Shown here: piece after piece, positions 36,846 to 45,660 of the stretch
How positions within the stretch are numbered: position 1 is the first letter of the stretch
How the letters are laid out: the number at the start of each line of letters is the position of its first letter
Assembly: GCA_002842205.1 (NCBI GenBank)
Contig: PHCI01000021.1
Coordinates: 1-64,000, forward strand
Source of the DNA: Betaproteobacteria bacterium HGW-Betaproteobacteria-3
GTDB lineage: Bacteria > Pseudomonadota > Gammaproteobacteria > Burkholderiales > Burkholderiaceae_C
DNA length: 64,000 nt
Reading direction: 5' to 3'
Program-made: the position numbers and the translations under genes
The notes under the pieces: generated by a model
What the model was told of the DNA's origin: nothing
The model's database searches: none
What the model saw: the letters and a program-made list of their open reading frames with translations, nothing else

Positions 36846-37073
36846 TCACAGGTTCTGGAAAGCCTGATCGTCCTGGGCACTGGACCACTCGGTCAGCGTC
36901 CCGCCGAGCGCCTGTGCAAAGGCCAGATCGAGCACCGTGGCGCGACGCAGCCTGACTTCGCTGCCTTCAATTTCGAACCCGATCACATCCCCGGCCTTGA
37001 GCTGCAAGGCGCGGCGCACCGGCGTCGGGACGGTGGCCTGGAACTTTGACGTGAGTTTGGAGGTATGGAGCAT
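36846..37073 (-). CDS. AbrB/MazE-type antitoxin
   Basis: This 75-residue protein has the swapped-hairpin SpoVT/AbrB pattern: SKLTSKFQATVPTPVRRALQLKAGDVIGFEIEG. It should bind its own promoter and neutralise the adjacent PemK-type toxin through its C-terminal tail. The upstream region (GTATCCGTATTGTACCG, in + orientation) includes short inverted elements that could serve as operator. Translation of the pair is closely spaced. Confidence 0.85.
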   Translation of the reverse strand: MLHTSKLTSKFQATVPTPVRRALQLKAGDVIGFEIEGSEVRLRRATVLDLAFAQALGGTLTEWSSAQDDQAFQNL

Positions 37074-37285
37074 GGTATTACTTCCTTACGGTATCCGTAT
37101 TGTACCGGTCTGCGCTGGTTTTGCCAGACCGGGCGTCGGGTCAAAAACCCCCCAACGCCCCGCGCATACGCGGCGGTGCCAGCGCGATTGCGCGGGGCCG
37201 TCTAAACTGCGTCGGCGCGGCGGCCGCGGCACGGTGGTGGTGCCGCCGCGTTCCCCCTGTTCATGCCAATCCAAGGAGACCCCCG

Positions 37286-38197
37286 ATGCTTCGTGAAGAC
37301 CTGCAAAACGAATTCGACAGCCTGTTGCCCGGCCAGAGCACCGGGGCTGGCGCCACGCGGCGCACGGCGATCAAGGCCGCGCTGGGCGTGGGCTACGCGG
37401 CCAGCGTCCTGCCCATCATGGCGCAGACGGCCATCAAGACATCGACCGATGGCCTGACCGCCGGCGAAGTCAGCATCGACGTCAACGGCTTCAAGATGCG
37501 CGCCTACCGCGCCGCCCCCGCGGGCAAGACCAACTTGCCGGTGGTGCTGGTGGTGCAGGAGGTGTTTGGCGTGCACGAGCACATCGCCGACGTGGCACGC
37601 CGCTTTGCCAAGGCCGGTTACCTGGCCATCGCACCCGAGTTGTACCAGCGCCAGGGCGATCCGTCCCAATACACCGAAATCGGCAAACTCGTCTCCGAGC
37701 TGGTGTCCAAGGTGCCTGACGCGCAGGTGCTGGGCGACCTGGACGCCACCCTGCAGTGGGCCGGCGCCCATGGCGGCAACCCCGCCAAGGTGGGCATCAC
37801 CGGCTTTTGCTGGGGCGGCCGCATCACCTGGCTTTACACCGCGCACAACAAGAACGTGAAAGCCGCCGTGGCCTGGTACGGCCGCATCGTCGGGCAGGTG
37901 AGCGAGCTCACGCCCAAACACCCGATCGACGTGGCCGGCAGCCTCAACGGCCCGGTGCTCGGCCTGTACGGCGCGGCCGACACCGGCATCCCCCTTGACA
38001 CGGTTGATAAGATGAAGGCGGCTTTGGCCGAAGCGGGCGCCAAAGGCAACGCGGCGGCCAAGGGGTCGGAATTTGTGGTGTACCCCGACACGCCGCACGC
38101 CTTCCATGCCGACTACCGGGCCAGCTACCGCAAGGGGCCGGCCGAAGACGGATGGACGCGCGCACTGGCCTGGTTCAAGCAGCACGGCGTGGCCTGA
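37286..38197 (+). CDS. Exported dienelactone hydrolase family protein
   Basis: The 303-residue protein begins with a twin-arginine-like signal (ATRRTAIKAALGVGYAASVLP, preceded by a 25-residue extension), suggesting periplasmic location. The hydrolase domain shows VVLVVQEVFGVHEHI, the nucleophile elbow GFCWGG with Cys, the Asp-bearing YGAADTGIP and His in TPHAFHADYR, the Cys-Asp-His triad of dienelactone hydrolases. A CCAAGGAGACC site precedes the ATG. A strong terminator follows the stop. The natural substrate is not known. Confidence 0.85.
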   Translation: MLREDLQNEFDSLLPGQSTGAGATRRTAIKAALGVGYAASVLPIMAQTAIKTSTDGLTAGEVSIDVNGFKMRAYRAAPAGKTNLPVVLVVQEVFGVHEHIADVARRFAKAGYLAIAPELYQRQGDPSQYTEIGKLVSELVSKVPDAQVLGDLDATLQWAGAHGGNPAKVGITGFCWGGRITWLYTAHNKNVKAAVAWYGRIVGQVSELTPKHPIDVAGSLNGPVLGLYGAADTGIPLDTVDKMKAALAEAGAKGNAAAKGSEFVVYPDTPHAFHADYRASYRKGPAEDGWTRALAWFKQHGVA

Positions 38198-38217
38198 GGC
38201 CGCAGCCCGCTGCCGGC

Positions 38218-38244
38218 AAGGCCGCCTCCGGGCGGCCTTTTTTT
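38218..38244 (+). terminator. Rho-independent terminator
   Basis: GGCCGCC and GGCGGCC pair around TCCG and run into seven T, 20 bases after the hydrolase stop. Confidence 0.88.
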
Positions 38245-38251
38245 GTGATTT

Positions 38252-38299
38252 TATGAAAGAAATATGGCCTTAGCCCCCGTGGAATGGTCATAGTTAGCT

Positions 38300-38313
<14 letters not shown>
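38252..38313. repeat. AT-rich dispersed repeat, copy running into the ZIP gene start
   Basis: The core TAGCCCCCGTGGAATGGTCA, followed by TAGTTAGCTAT, matches the copies at 43,631, 52,482 and 55,161. Its 3' part supplies the ATG and first codons of the ZIP transporter gene. Confidence 0.7.
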
Positions 38314-39139
<826 letters not shown>

Positions 39140-39264
39140 GGGTGTGCTTGAACCGCTCCGGAGCCACGTCACCTTAAAAACCTCCACCGTGCGGGTCAAG
39201 CGGCTGCCGGACTGACGCCAACACGCTGGCGCCGTCGCAACCCTCTTTCTTTACACTCCCCGCC

Positions 39265-42200
39265 ATGAGCCAGATCCTCATTCACGACTACCTCAAGCAG
39301 CTCGACCTCATCAAAAAGGTCAGCGGCTCCAGCCGCGAAACCATCATCCGCGAGGCCTTCAAGGATTTGCTCAAGGCCTGGGGCCGTCAGCACGACCTGA
39401 TCTTCCTCGCCGAATACCCGCTCAAAACCGCCACCAAAACCAACATCGCCGTCGATGGCGCGCTGCTGCACGAACTGCGCATGCCGCTGGGCTATTGGGA
39501 GGCCAAGGACGCCGATGACGACCTCGATGCCGAGGTCAGCAAGAAATTCAAGAAGGGCTACCCGCAGGACAACATCATCTTCAGCGACGATGCGCTGGCC
39601 GTGCTGTGGCAGAACCGGCAGGAGGTGCTGCGCTGCGACATGACCGACACGCAGGCCTTGTCCAAACTGCTCAAGCTTTTTTTCAGTTTCGAGCGGCCCG
39701 AGATCGCGGGCTTTCGTGCCGCCGTAGCGCAGTTCAAGACCGACCTGCCCGCCGTGCTGGATGCCCTGCGCGACATGATCGCGCACGAACACACCCAAAA
39801 CCCGGGATTCCGCGCGGCCGAGACCAAATTCCTTGCCCACGCGCAGGAAGCCATCAACCCGCTGCTTTCCGACGCCGACGTGCGCGAAATGCTCATCCAG
39901 CACATCCTCACCGAAGAAATCTTCGCCAAGGTGTTCGACGACAGCGATTTTCACCAGCACAACAACGTGGCGCGTGAGCTGTATGCGCTGGAAGGCGCGT
40001 TTTTCACCGGTGCGCTCAAGAAGCAGACGCTCAAGGGCCTGGAAACCTATTACGCCGCCATCCGCGCCGCCGCCGCGCAGATCAGCAGTCACGGCGAGAA
40101 GCAGACTTTCCTGAAAATCATTTACGAAAACTTCTACAAGGTCTACAACACCAAGGCCGCCGACCGGCTGGGCGTGGTCTACACCCCCAATGAGATCGTG
40201 CGCTTCATGATCGACGGTGCCGACTGGCTGTGCGAAAAGCACTTTGGCAAAAACCTGATCGACAAGGACGTGGACATCCTCGACCCGGCCACCGGCACCG
40301 GCACCTTTATCAGCGAACTGCTGGAGCACTTTCGCGGCCAGCCCGCCAAGCTCAAGCACAAATACCGGCACGAACTGCACGCCAACGAGGTCGCCATCCT
40401 GCCGTATTACGTGGCCAACCTGAACATCGAAGCCACCTACGCCGCCATCACTGGCGAATACGCCGAATTTCCCAACCTGTGCTTTGTGGACACCCTGGAC
40501 AACGTGGGCCTGCACACCGCGCAGCGCGGCAGCGTGCAAGACCTGTTTGGCAGCGTGAGTGAAGAAAACGTGGCCCGCATCAAGCGCCAGAACAGCCGCC
40601 GCATCAGCGTCGTCATTGGCAACCCGCCCTACAACGCCAACCAGGCGAATGAGAACGACAACAACAAAAACCGCGAATACCCGGACATTGACCAGCGCAT
40701 CAAGGCCACCTACATCGCCGAGAGCACCGCGCAGAAAACCAAGCTCTACGACATGTACGCCCGCTTCTTCCGCTGGGCCAGCGACCGGCTGGATGCGAAC
40801 GGCGTGCTGGCCTTCGTCACCAACCGCAGCTTTATTGAGAGCCGCACCTTTGACGGTTTTCGCAAAACCGTGGCGCAGGAGTTTGCCGACATCTACGTGG
40901 TTGATCTGGGTGGCGACGTGCGCGCCAACCCCAAACTCAGCGGCACCCGGCACAACGTGTTCGGCATCCAGACCGGCGTGGCGATCAGTTTCATGGTCAA
41001 GCGGGCGCAGTCGACCAAAGACAAGAAGCCCGCTCGCGTGCATTACCTGCGCCGCCCCGAGCTGGAAACCGCCGAGGAAAAACTCAGCTTCCTCGCCAGC
41101 CACCCCATGCGCGGCCTGGCGTTTGACGAGGTGCAGCCCGACAAGAACGCCAATTGGGTCAACCTGACGAACAACGACTTTGAGACGCTGCTGCCGCTGG
41201 CGAGCAAGGAGACCAAGGCGGCGAAGACGGCGGCGAAGGAGCGGGCGATTTTCAAACTGTTTTCGCTGGGCGTTGTGACCAACCGGGATGAATGGGTGTA
41301 CGACGAGCACGATGAACATCTTGAGCGAAAGACCCGCCACCTGATCGATGCCTACAACGCGGAAGTGAAGCGACAGAAGGGCGGTGGCACGGGCGACCTG
41401 GGAAGCACCATCAAGTGGACGCGAGCGGTGAAGGCCGACTTGCAGAAGGGAACGCCCTACGCGTTTGACAAAGCGGCCACCATCGAAGCGTGCTACCGCC
41501 CGTTCGTGAAGCGGCGGCTGTACTTCCATCCGAAACTCAACGAAATGCAATACCAGCTGCCTTCGATTTTTGGTGCCGGTGGTGCCAAAAACCGTTGCAT
41601 TGTTCTCACCGATTCAACGGCGCAGAAGCCGTGGATGACCTGCGCCGTTGAACAAGTACCTGATCTGCATTTCGTCGGCGCGGCAGCTGGGTCTGTTTGC
41701 ATTCCGATCCAGCGCTTCGCACCCAATGGAAGCCTCTCTGACAACATCACCGACTGGGCCCTCAAGCAATTCACCACCCACTACAAAGAAGCGGCTTCGA
41801 CAGGCTCAGCCCGAACGGGTGCAGGCAAGGGGAAGAAGATCACCAAGGAAGCCATCTTCCACTACTGCTACGCCGTGCTGCATGACCCGCTGTACCGCGA
41901 AAAATACGCGCAGAACCTGAAGCGCGAGTTTCCGCGCATCCCGTTCTATGCGCAGTTCTGGCAGTGGGCGGCGTGGGGCGAGGCGCTGATGGCGCTGCAC
42001 ATCGGCTATGAAACCGTGGCGCCCTTCGCGCTGGCGCGCCACGACGAGCCCGACGCCAAGGCCCGCGCTGCCGGGCTGCAGCCGAAGGCGCTGCTCAAGT
42101 CCGACCCGGTGGCCGGCACCCTCACGCTCGACACCGAAACCACCCTGCGCGGCGTGCCGCCCGAGGCCTGGACCTACCAACTGGGCAACCGCTGCGCCCT

Positions 42201-42381
42201 CGACTGGGTGCTGGACCAGTACAAAGAGAAAAAACCCAAAGACGCAACCATCCGCGAGAAGTTCGACACCTACCGCTTCTGTGATCACAAGGAAAAGGTG
42301 ATCGACCTGCTGCTGCGCGTGACCACCGTGAGCGTGGAGACGGTGCGGATCGTGGCGGCGATGAAGGCGGCGGGGCGGTAG
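39265..42381 (+). CDS. Single-chain restriction-modification protein (type ISP/IIG-like)
   Basis: The 1038-residue protein carries nuclease, methyltransferase and specificity parts on one chain. Near residues 60-85 is a PD-(D/E)xK-like segment (VDGALLHELRMPLGYWEAKD). The adenine-methyltransferase core has DPATGTGTFI (SAM site, about residue 340) and NPPYNA (catalytic, about residue 452). The C-terminal third matches the type ISP specificity region, ending in an EYxxxDYxxR-like FDTYRFCDHKEKVIDLL block. No helicase domain is seen, unlike LlaGI-type ISP enzymes. A repeat patch (AASTGSARTGAGKG) is read in frame near residue 850. Confidence 0.8.
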   Translation: MSQILIHDYLKQLDLIKKVSGSSRETIIREAFKDLLKAWGRQHDLIFLAEYPLKTATKTNIAVDGALLHELRMPLGYWEAKDADDDLDAEVSKKFKKGYPQDNIIFSDDALAVLWQNRQEVLRCDMTDTQALSKLLKLFFSFERPEIAGFRAAVAQFKTDLPAVLDALRDMIAHEHTQNPGFRAAETKFLAHAQEAINPLLSDADVREMLIQHILTEEIFAKVFDDSDFHQHNNVARELYALEGAFFTGALKKQTLKGLETYYAAIRAAAAQISSHGEKQTFLKIIYENFYKVYNTKAADRLGVVYTPNEIVRFMIDGADWLCEKHFGKNLIDKDVDILDPATGTGTFISELLEHFRGQPAKLKHKYRHELHANEVAILPYYVANLNIEATYAAITGEYAEFPNLCFVDTLDNVGLHTAQRGSVQDLFGSVSEENVARIKRQNSRRISVVIGNPPYNANQANENDNNKNREYPDIDQRIKATYIAESTAQKTKLYDMYARFFRWASDRLDANGVLAFVTNRSFIESRTFDGFRKTVAQEFADIYVVDLGGDVRANPKLSGTRHNVFGIQTGVAISFMVKRAQSTKDKKPARVHYLRRPELETAEEKLSFLASHPMRGLAFDEVQPDKNANWVNLTNNDFETLLPLASKETKAAKTAAKERAIFKLFSLGVVTNRDEWVYDEHDEHLERKTRHLIDAYNAEVKRQKGGGTGDLGSTIKWTRAVKADLQKGTPYAFDKAATIEACYRPFVKRRLYFHPKLNEMQYQLPSIFGAGGAKNRCIVLTDSTAQKPWMTCAVEQVPDLHFVGAAAGSVCIPIQRFAPNGSLSDNITDWALKQFTTHYKEAASTGSARTGAGKGKKITKEAIFHYCYAVLHDPLYREKYAQNLKREFPRIPFYAQFWQWAAWGEALMALHIGYETVAPFALARHDEPDAKARAAGLQPKALLKSDPVAGTLTLDTETTLRGVPPEAWTYQLGNRCALDWVLDQYKEKKPKDATIREKFDTYRFCDHKEKVIDLLLRVTTVSVETVRIVAAMKAAGR
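41793..41820. repeat. GC-rich TTCGACAGGCTCAG repeat inside the restriction-modification gene
   Basis: GGCTTCGACAGGCTCAGCCC, then GAACGGGT, is read in frame as ASTGSARTG. It is the same unit seen in uvrD, polA and at 45,498. Confidence 0.75.
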
Positions 42382-42440
42382 CGATTGGGGGCAGAAAGTG
42401 CTGGCTTTGGAACATTCGCGCGGTTGTTGTATCCTAGATC

Positions 42441-42469
42441 CCAAATGAGACTATTTCAGTTTCATTTGG
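42441..42469. promoter_or_regulatory. Operator palindrome ahead of the Xre/RES pair
   Basis: CCAAATGAGACT and AGTTTCATTTGG form 12-base arms with one mismatch around ATTTC. The site ends 13 bases before the GTG start, overlaps the promoter region, and is placed as expected for autoregulation by the Xre antitoxin. Confidence 0.75.
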
Positions 42470-42482
42470 CAAGGAGCAGACT

Positions 42483-43115
42483 GTGGCCGTTCAAAGTGCG
42501 GCGTCCTCAGCGGGCGCAAAAGTCAAGAAGAGCCGGGTGCCGTCGGTTGCTGAACCTGCGGCGGGTTACGACGTCGTGGCCAAGGTTGGACGGGTGCGAA
42601 ACATCCCGATCGACCCGAAAGGGGTTGCGCGCCCCGCCCATCAGAGGGTGGATCAAGGTGGCGTTTTGGCGTATATGCCCGAGCGGCTGGATGTTTTCGT
42701 GCGCGGGGTGAACCAGGCGCCCCCGATGCAGTTGCTGGAGACCGAGCGCGCGGGCGTCGATGCCGCTTTCCTGGGTGATCTGGCAAAACGCATGGATGTC
42801 TCCTATTCACACCTGGCAGAAACGGTGGGCATCCCCAAGGCCACCGCTGCGAGAAAACTTGCCAGGAACGAGATGATCGACGGGGCTGCAGCGATTGCCC
42901 TGGCCCGATTGCTGGCCATTGCCAACGAGATTGTGGAGGACAGTACGGCGCCGGAGGCGAAAAAATTCAACACGGCCAAATGGCTTGGCCAGTGGATTGA
43001 GCGCCCTCAGCCGGCCCTGGGCGGTCGCAAGCCATCCGAGCTGCTGGACACGCCGACGGGTGTGTCCATGGTGACGAAGCTGCTGGGGGCGATTCGAAGC
43101 GGAGCCTACCAGTGA
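42483..43115 (+). CDS. Xre/MbcA/ParS-type antitoxin
   Basis: The 210-residue protein (GTG start after AAGGAG) has a basic, disordered N-terminus. A helix-turn-helix lies near residues 100-135 (LAKRMDVSYSHLAETVGIPKATAARKLARNE), and the C-terminal MbcA/ParS toxin-binding domain has AKWLGQWIERPQPALGGRKPSELLDTPTGVSMV. It should bind the palindrome just upstream and block the RES toxin. The N-terminal 90 residues are longer than usual for this family. Its stop overlaps the toxin GTG (GTGA). Confidence 0.85.
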   Translation: MAVQSAASSAGAKVKKSRVPSVAEPAAGYDVVAKVGRVRNIPIDPKGVARPAHQRVDQGGVLAYMPERLDVFVRGVNQAPPMQLLETERAGVDAAFLGDLAKRMDVSYSHLAETVGIPKATAARKLARNEMIDGAAAIALARLLAIANEIVEDSTAPEAKKFNTAKWLGQWIERPQPALGGRKPSELLDTPTGVSMVTKLLGAIRSGAYQ

Positions 43116-43585
43116 AGCTGTGGCGGATTGCGGCGCAAACCCGCCAATATTCAGCAACCGACCTGAGCGGGAAGGGCGCTTCGATCAGTCCGGGCCGATG
43201 GAACCATGAGTCGGAGGCGGTGGTGTACAGCGCACCGACCATTGCCATTGCCGTTCTGGAGACGGCTGCGCACATCGACGATGCCGGTCTGCCTCTGGAC
43301 CGGTATCTGGTTGAAATCGATGTGCCGGCGGCGGTCTGGAAGGCGCGCCTCACGATGGCGGCCGCCGAGCTGCCGCCGCAATGGGATGCCATCCCGGCGG
43401 GCATGGCCAGTACGATGGTTGGCTCTCGGTGGCTGGCCGACCAGAAGTCGGCGATCCTGCTGGTGCCTTCGGTCATCGTGCCGGAGGAGTTCGCCGCGCT
43501 CATCAATCCGGCACACCCGCAGGCTGCGGCAATCCAGGCTCGGGCGGTTCGGAGGTTCGAATACAACCGGCTGTTCAGGCGTTGA
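43112..43585 (+). CDS. RES domain toxin (NAD+ phosphorylase type)
   Basis: This 157-residue protein has the RES signature residues spread along the chain: LWRIAAQ, GRWNHESEAVVYSAPT with Arg and Tyr, then AVLETAAH with Glu and a C-terminal region with SAILLVPSVIVP. Characterised RES toxins degrade NAD+ by phosphorolysis. It is co-translated with the Xre antitoxin through a four-base overlap. Its GTG start is fixed by that overlap and by the conserved KLWRI N-terminus. Confidence 0.85.
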   Translation: MKLWRIAAQTRQYSATDLSGKGASISPGRWNHESEAVVYSAPTIAIAVLETAAHIDDAGLPLDRYLVEIDVPAAVWKARLTMAAAELPPQWDAIPAGMASTMVGSRWLADQKSAILLVPSVIVPEEFAALINPAHPQAAAIQARAVRRFEYNRLFRR

Positions 43586-43630
43586 CGAAGGGCGTTGGAG
43601 GATCGCCGCGCCGTGGCCCATGAATACTTC

Positions 43631-43694
43631 TATATCAATAGCAAACTATGACCATTTGGCGGGGGCTAGAGGCATATTTTGTTCATAATTTTTA
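43631..43694. repeat. AT-rich dispersed repeat, intergenic copy
   Basis: On the minus strand it matches the 52,482 copy over about 50 bases (AACAAAATATGCCT, then CCCCCGCCAAATGG, then ATAGTTTGCTAT). It lies between the RES toxin and the cyclodeaminase gene. Confidence 0.8.
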
Positions 43695-43748
43695 AAAAAC
43701 ACCGCCTTGAAGCCGCAGGGCGCCCAGGCGGCGCCCCACGGCCCCTGA

Positions 43749-44918
43749 TCAGGCCACGCGCCGCAGCGATTGCGGCGCGGCTCCGGCGTGGTTCAGCAGA
43801 CAGCCGAACAGGTTTTTGGGGTCGGCCATGTCGGGGATCAGCGCCAGGGTTTCGCCCAGGCCCAGTTCGGTGGCGGCGTCGCGCAGGAAGCGCAGGGCCG
43901 ACAGGTCTTCCAGCGCAAAGCCGACCGAGTCGAACACGGTGATGTCGTCAGCCCGGGTGCGGCCGGGCTGCGTGCCGGCCAGCACCTGCCAGAGTTCGGT
44001 GACGGCGAAGTCGGCGGGCATGTGCTGGATGTCGCCTTCCACGCGGGTTTGCGGCGGGTATTCAACAAACACGCGGGCGGCGCGCAGCACGTCGGGGTGC
44101 AGTTCGGTCTTGCCGGGGCAGTCGCCGCCCACGGCGTTGAGGTGCATGCCGGGCGCGATCATCGCGGGGGTGATGATGGTGGCGCGGGCCTTGTCGGCGG
44201 TGACGGTGGTCACGATGTCGGCGCCGCGCACGGCCTCGGGCGTGCTGACGCACACGGTCACGCCCAGGCCTGTGCCTTGCAGGTTGGCCACGAGCTTGGC
44301 GGTGGCCTGCGGGTCCACGTCAAACAGCCGCACCTCTTCAATGCCCAGCAGATGGTGGAAGGCCAGCGCCTGGAATTCGCTTTGCGCGCCGTTGCCGATC
44401 AGCGCCATCACCCGGCTGTCGGGGCGGGCCAGGGCCTGCGCGGCCACGGCCGAGGTGGCGGCGGTGCGCAGCGCGGTGGTCAGGGTGAGTTCGCTCAGCA
44501 GCTGCGGGCGGCCGGTGGCCACGTCGGCCAGCACGCCAAAGGCCATCACCGTGGGCAGGCCGATGCGGGGGTTGGCGGGGTGGCCGTTGACGTACTTGAA
44601 GCTGTAGTGGGTGGCGTCTGAGATGGGCATGAGTTCGATCACGCCGTGGGCCGAGTGGTTGCCCACGCGGGCGGATTTGTCAAAGTCGTTCCAACGCAGA
44701 AAGTCTTCGCGGATGCTGGCGGCCATGCCGTGCAGGCAGGCGGCCAGGCCCTTGCGGCGGACGATCTCGACCACGGTGTCCACGCTGAGGTAGGTGACGC
44801 CCACCGGGGTGGGGGCGCGGGCGATGGCCGGCGCGTCCCGGGTTGCGGTGGCGGCAGTGGCGGCAGAAGCGGCAGAAGCGGCAGAAGCGGCGGCAATGGG
44901 GGTGAGGCGGGCGGTCAT
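43749..44918 (-). CDS. Ornithine cyclodeaminase / mu-crystallin family protein
   Basis: This 389-residue protein has the NAD-binding core RVMALIGNGAQSEFQALAFHHLLG and the substrate region GHPANPRIGLPTVMAFGVLAD. Further family motifs are VTTVTADK and NAVGGDCPGKTELHPD, which match ornithine cyclodeaminases more closely than mu-crystallins. The reaction is conversion of ornithine to proline with loss of ammonia. The N-terminus holds a low-complexity Ala/Ser run (residues 9-27) from a short DNA repeat. It is divergent from an Lrp-type regulator, which probably controls it. Confidence 0.82.
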   Translation of the reverse strand: MTARLTPIAAASAASAASAATAATATRDAPAIARAPTPVGVTYLSVDTVVEIVRRKGLAACLHGMAASIREDFLRWNDFDKSARVGNHSAHGVIELMPISDATHYSFKYVNGHPANPRIGLPTVMAFGVLADVATGRPQLLSELTLTTALRTAATSAVAAQALARPDSRVMALIGNGAQSEFQALAFHHLLGIEEVRLFDVDPQATAKLVANLQGTGLGVTVCVSTPEAVRGADIVTTVTADKARATIITPAMIAPGMHLNAVGGDCPGKTELHPDVLRAARVFVEYPPQTRVEGDIQHMPADFAVTELWQVLAGTQPGRTRADDITVFDSVGFALEDLSALRFLRDAATELGLGETLALIPDMADPKNLFGCLLNHAGAAPQSLRRVA

Positions 44919-45050
44919 GGCAGGTCTCCTTCAACGGGTTGAAAGAAGTTTGCGCGATGCCCTTGGCAATGAAAAGTGTCAATAAATTGCTGAAATATAA
45001 AAAATACTGCCAAAATAGCAGATAAATTTGCCAAATCAACAAACCACACG

Positions 45051-45470
45051 ATGGACGACACCGACCAGGCCCTGATATCACTGCTGCGCCAGAACGCCCG
45101 CCTGAACGTGGCCGACCTGGCCCACAAGCTCAAGGTGTCGCGCGGCACAGTCACCAACCGCATGCGCCGACTGGAAGACGACCAGGTGATCGTGGGCTAT
45201 ACCGTGCGGCTGCGGCCCGAGGCGCAACCCGAGCGCATCCGCGCGTGGATGGGGATTCAGGTCGAGGGCAACCAGACCCGCGTGGTCATCGCCAGCCTGC
45301 TGGGCGAGCCGGGCGTGGCCGCGCTGCACGACACCAACGGCCGCTGGGATTTGCTGGCCGAGCTGGAGGCGGCGTCGATGGCCGGGCTGTCCCAGGTGCT
45401 GGAGCGCATCCGGCTGATCAGCGGCATCCGCAACACCGAGACCAGCATTCACCTGGCGAGCTACCGCTGA
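45051..45470 (+). CDS. Lrp/AsnC family transcriptional regulator
   Basis: This 139-residue protein has an N-terminal winged helix (DQALISLLRQNARLNVADLAHKLKVSRGTVTNRMRRLEDDQVIVGY) and a C-terminal RAM domain with GIQVEGNQTRVV and VAALHDTNGRWDLLAELEAAS. It is divergent from the ornithine cyclodeaminase gene across an AT-rich 132-base region containing TAAATTGCTGAAATATAAAA-like stretches suited to Lrp binding. Regulation of the cyclodeaminase by ornithine or another amino acid is the natural inference. Confidence 0.88.
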   Translation: MDDTDQALISLLRQNARLNVADLAHKLKVSRGTVTNRMRRLEDDQVIVGYTVRLRPEAQPERIRAWMGIQVEGNQTRVVIASLLGEPGVAALHDTNGRWDLLAELEAASMAGLSQVLERIRLISGIRNTETSIHLASYR

Positions 45471-45497
45471 TATGCGTTTGCGTTCATTCAACAAGAA

Positions 45498-45600
45498 CCG
45501 TTCGGGCTGAGCTTGGCCTGTCTTGAGCTTGTCGAAGGGTCGAAGCCCCTGCAGCCCTTCGACCCTTCGACCCTTCGACAAGCTCAGGGCGAACGGGCTA
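45498..45600. repeat. Inverted pair of GC-rich TTCGACAAGCTCAGG repeats
   Basis: CCGTTCGGGCTGAGC and CTTGAGCTTGTCGAAGGG on the left face CCCTTCGACAAGCTCAGGGC and GAACGGGC on the right, with CCTTCGACCCTTCGACCC between them. The two arms could form a long hairpin in the 190-base gap between the Lrp gene and the histidine kinase, whose 3' ends converge. Confidence 0.85.
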
Positions 45601-45660
45601 TATTTTTGAATGCAAAACCGTATAAAGGGGTGCGTGGCCCGCGGCCCGGCGCCGGGCCTT

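Noticed and set aside
39196-41550. Long minus-strand open frame opposite the restriction-modification gene
   Set aside because: Its composition is that of a reverse-strand shadow, and the plus strand carries recognised methylase motifs.
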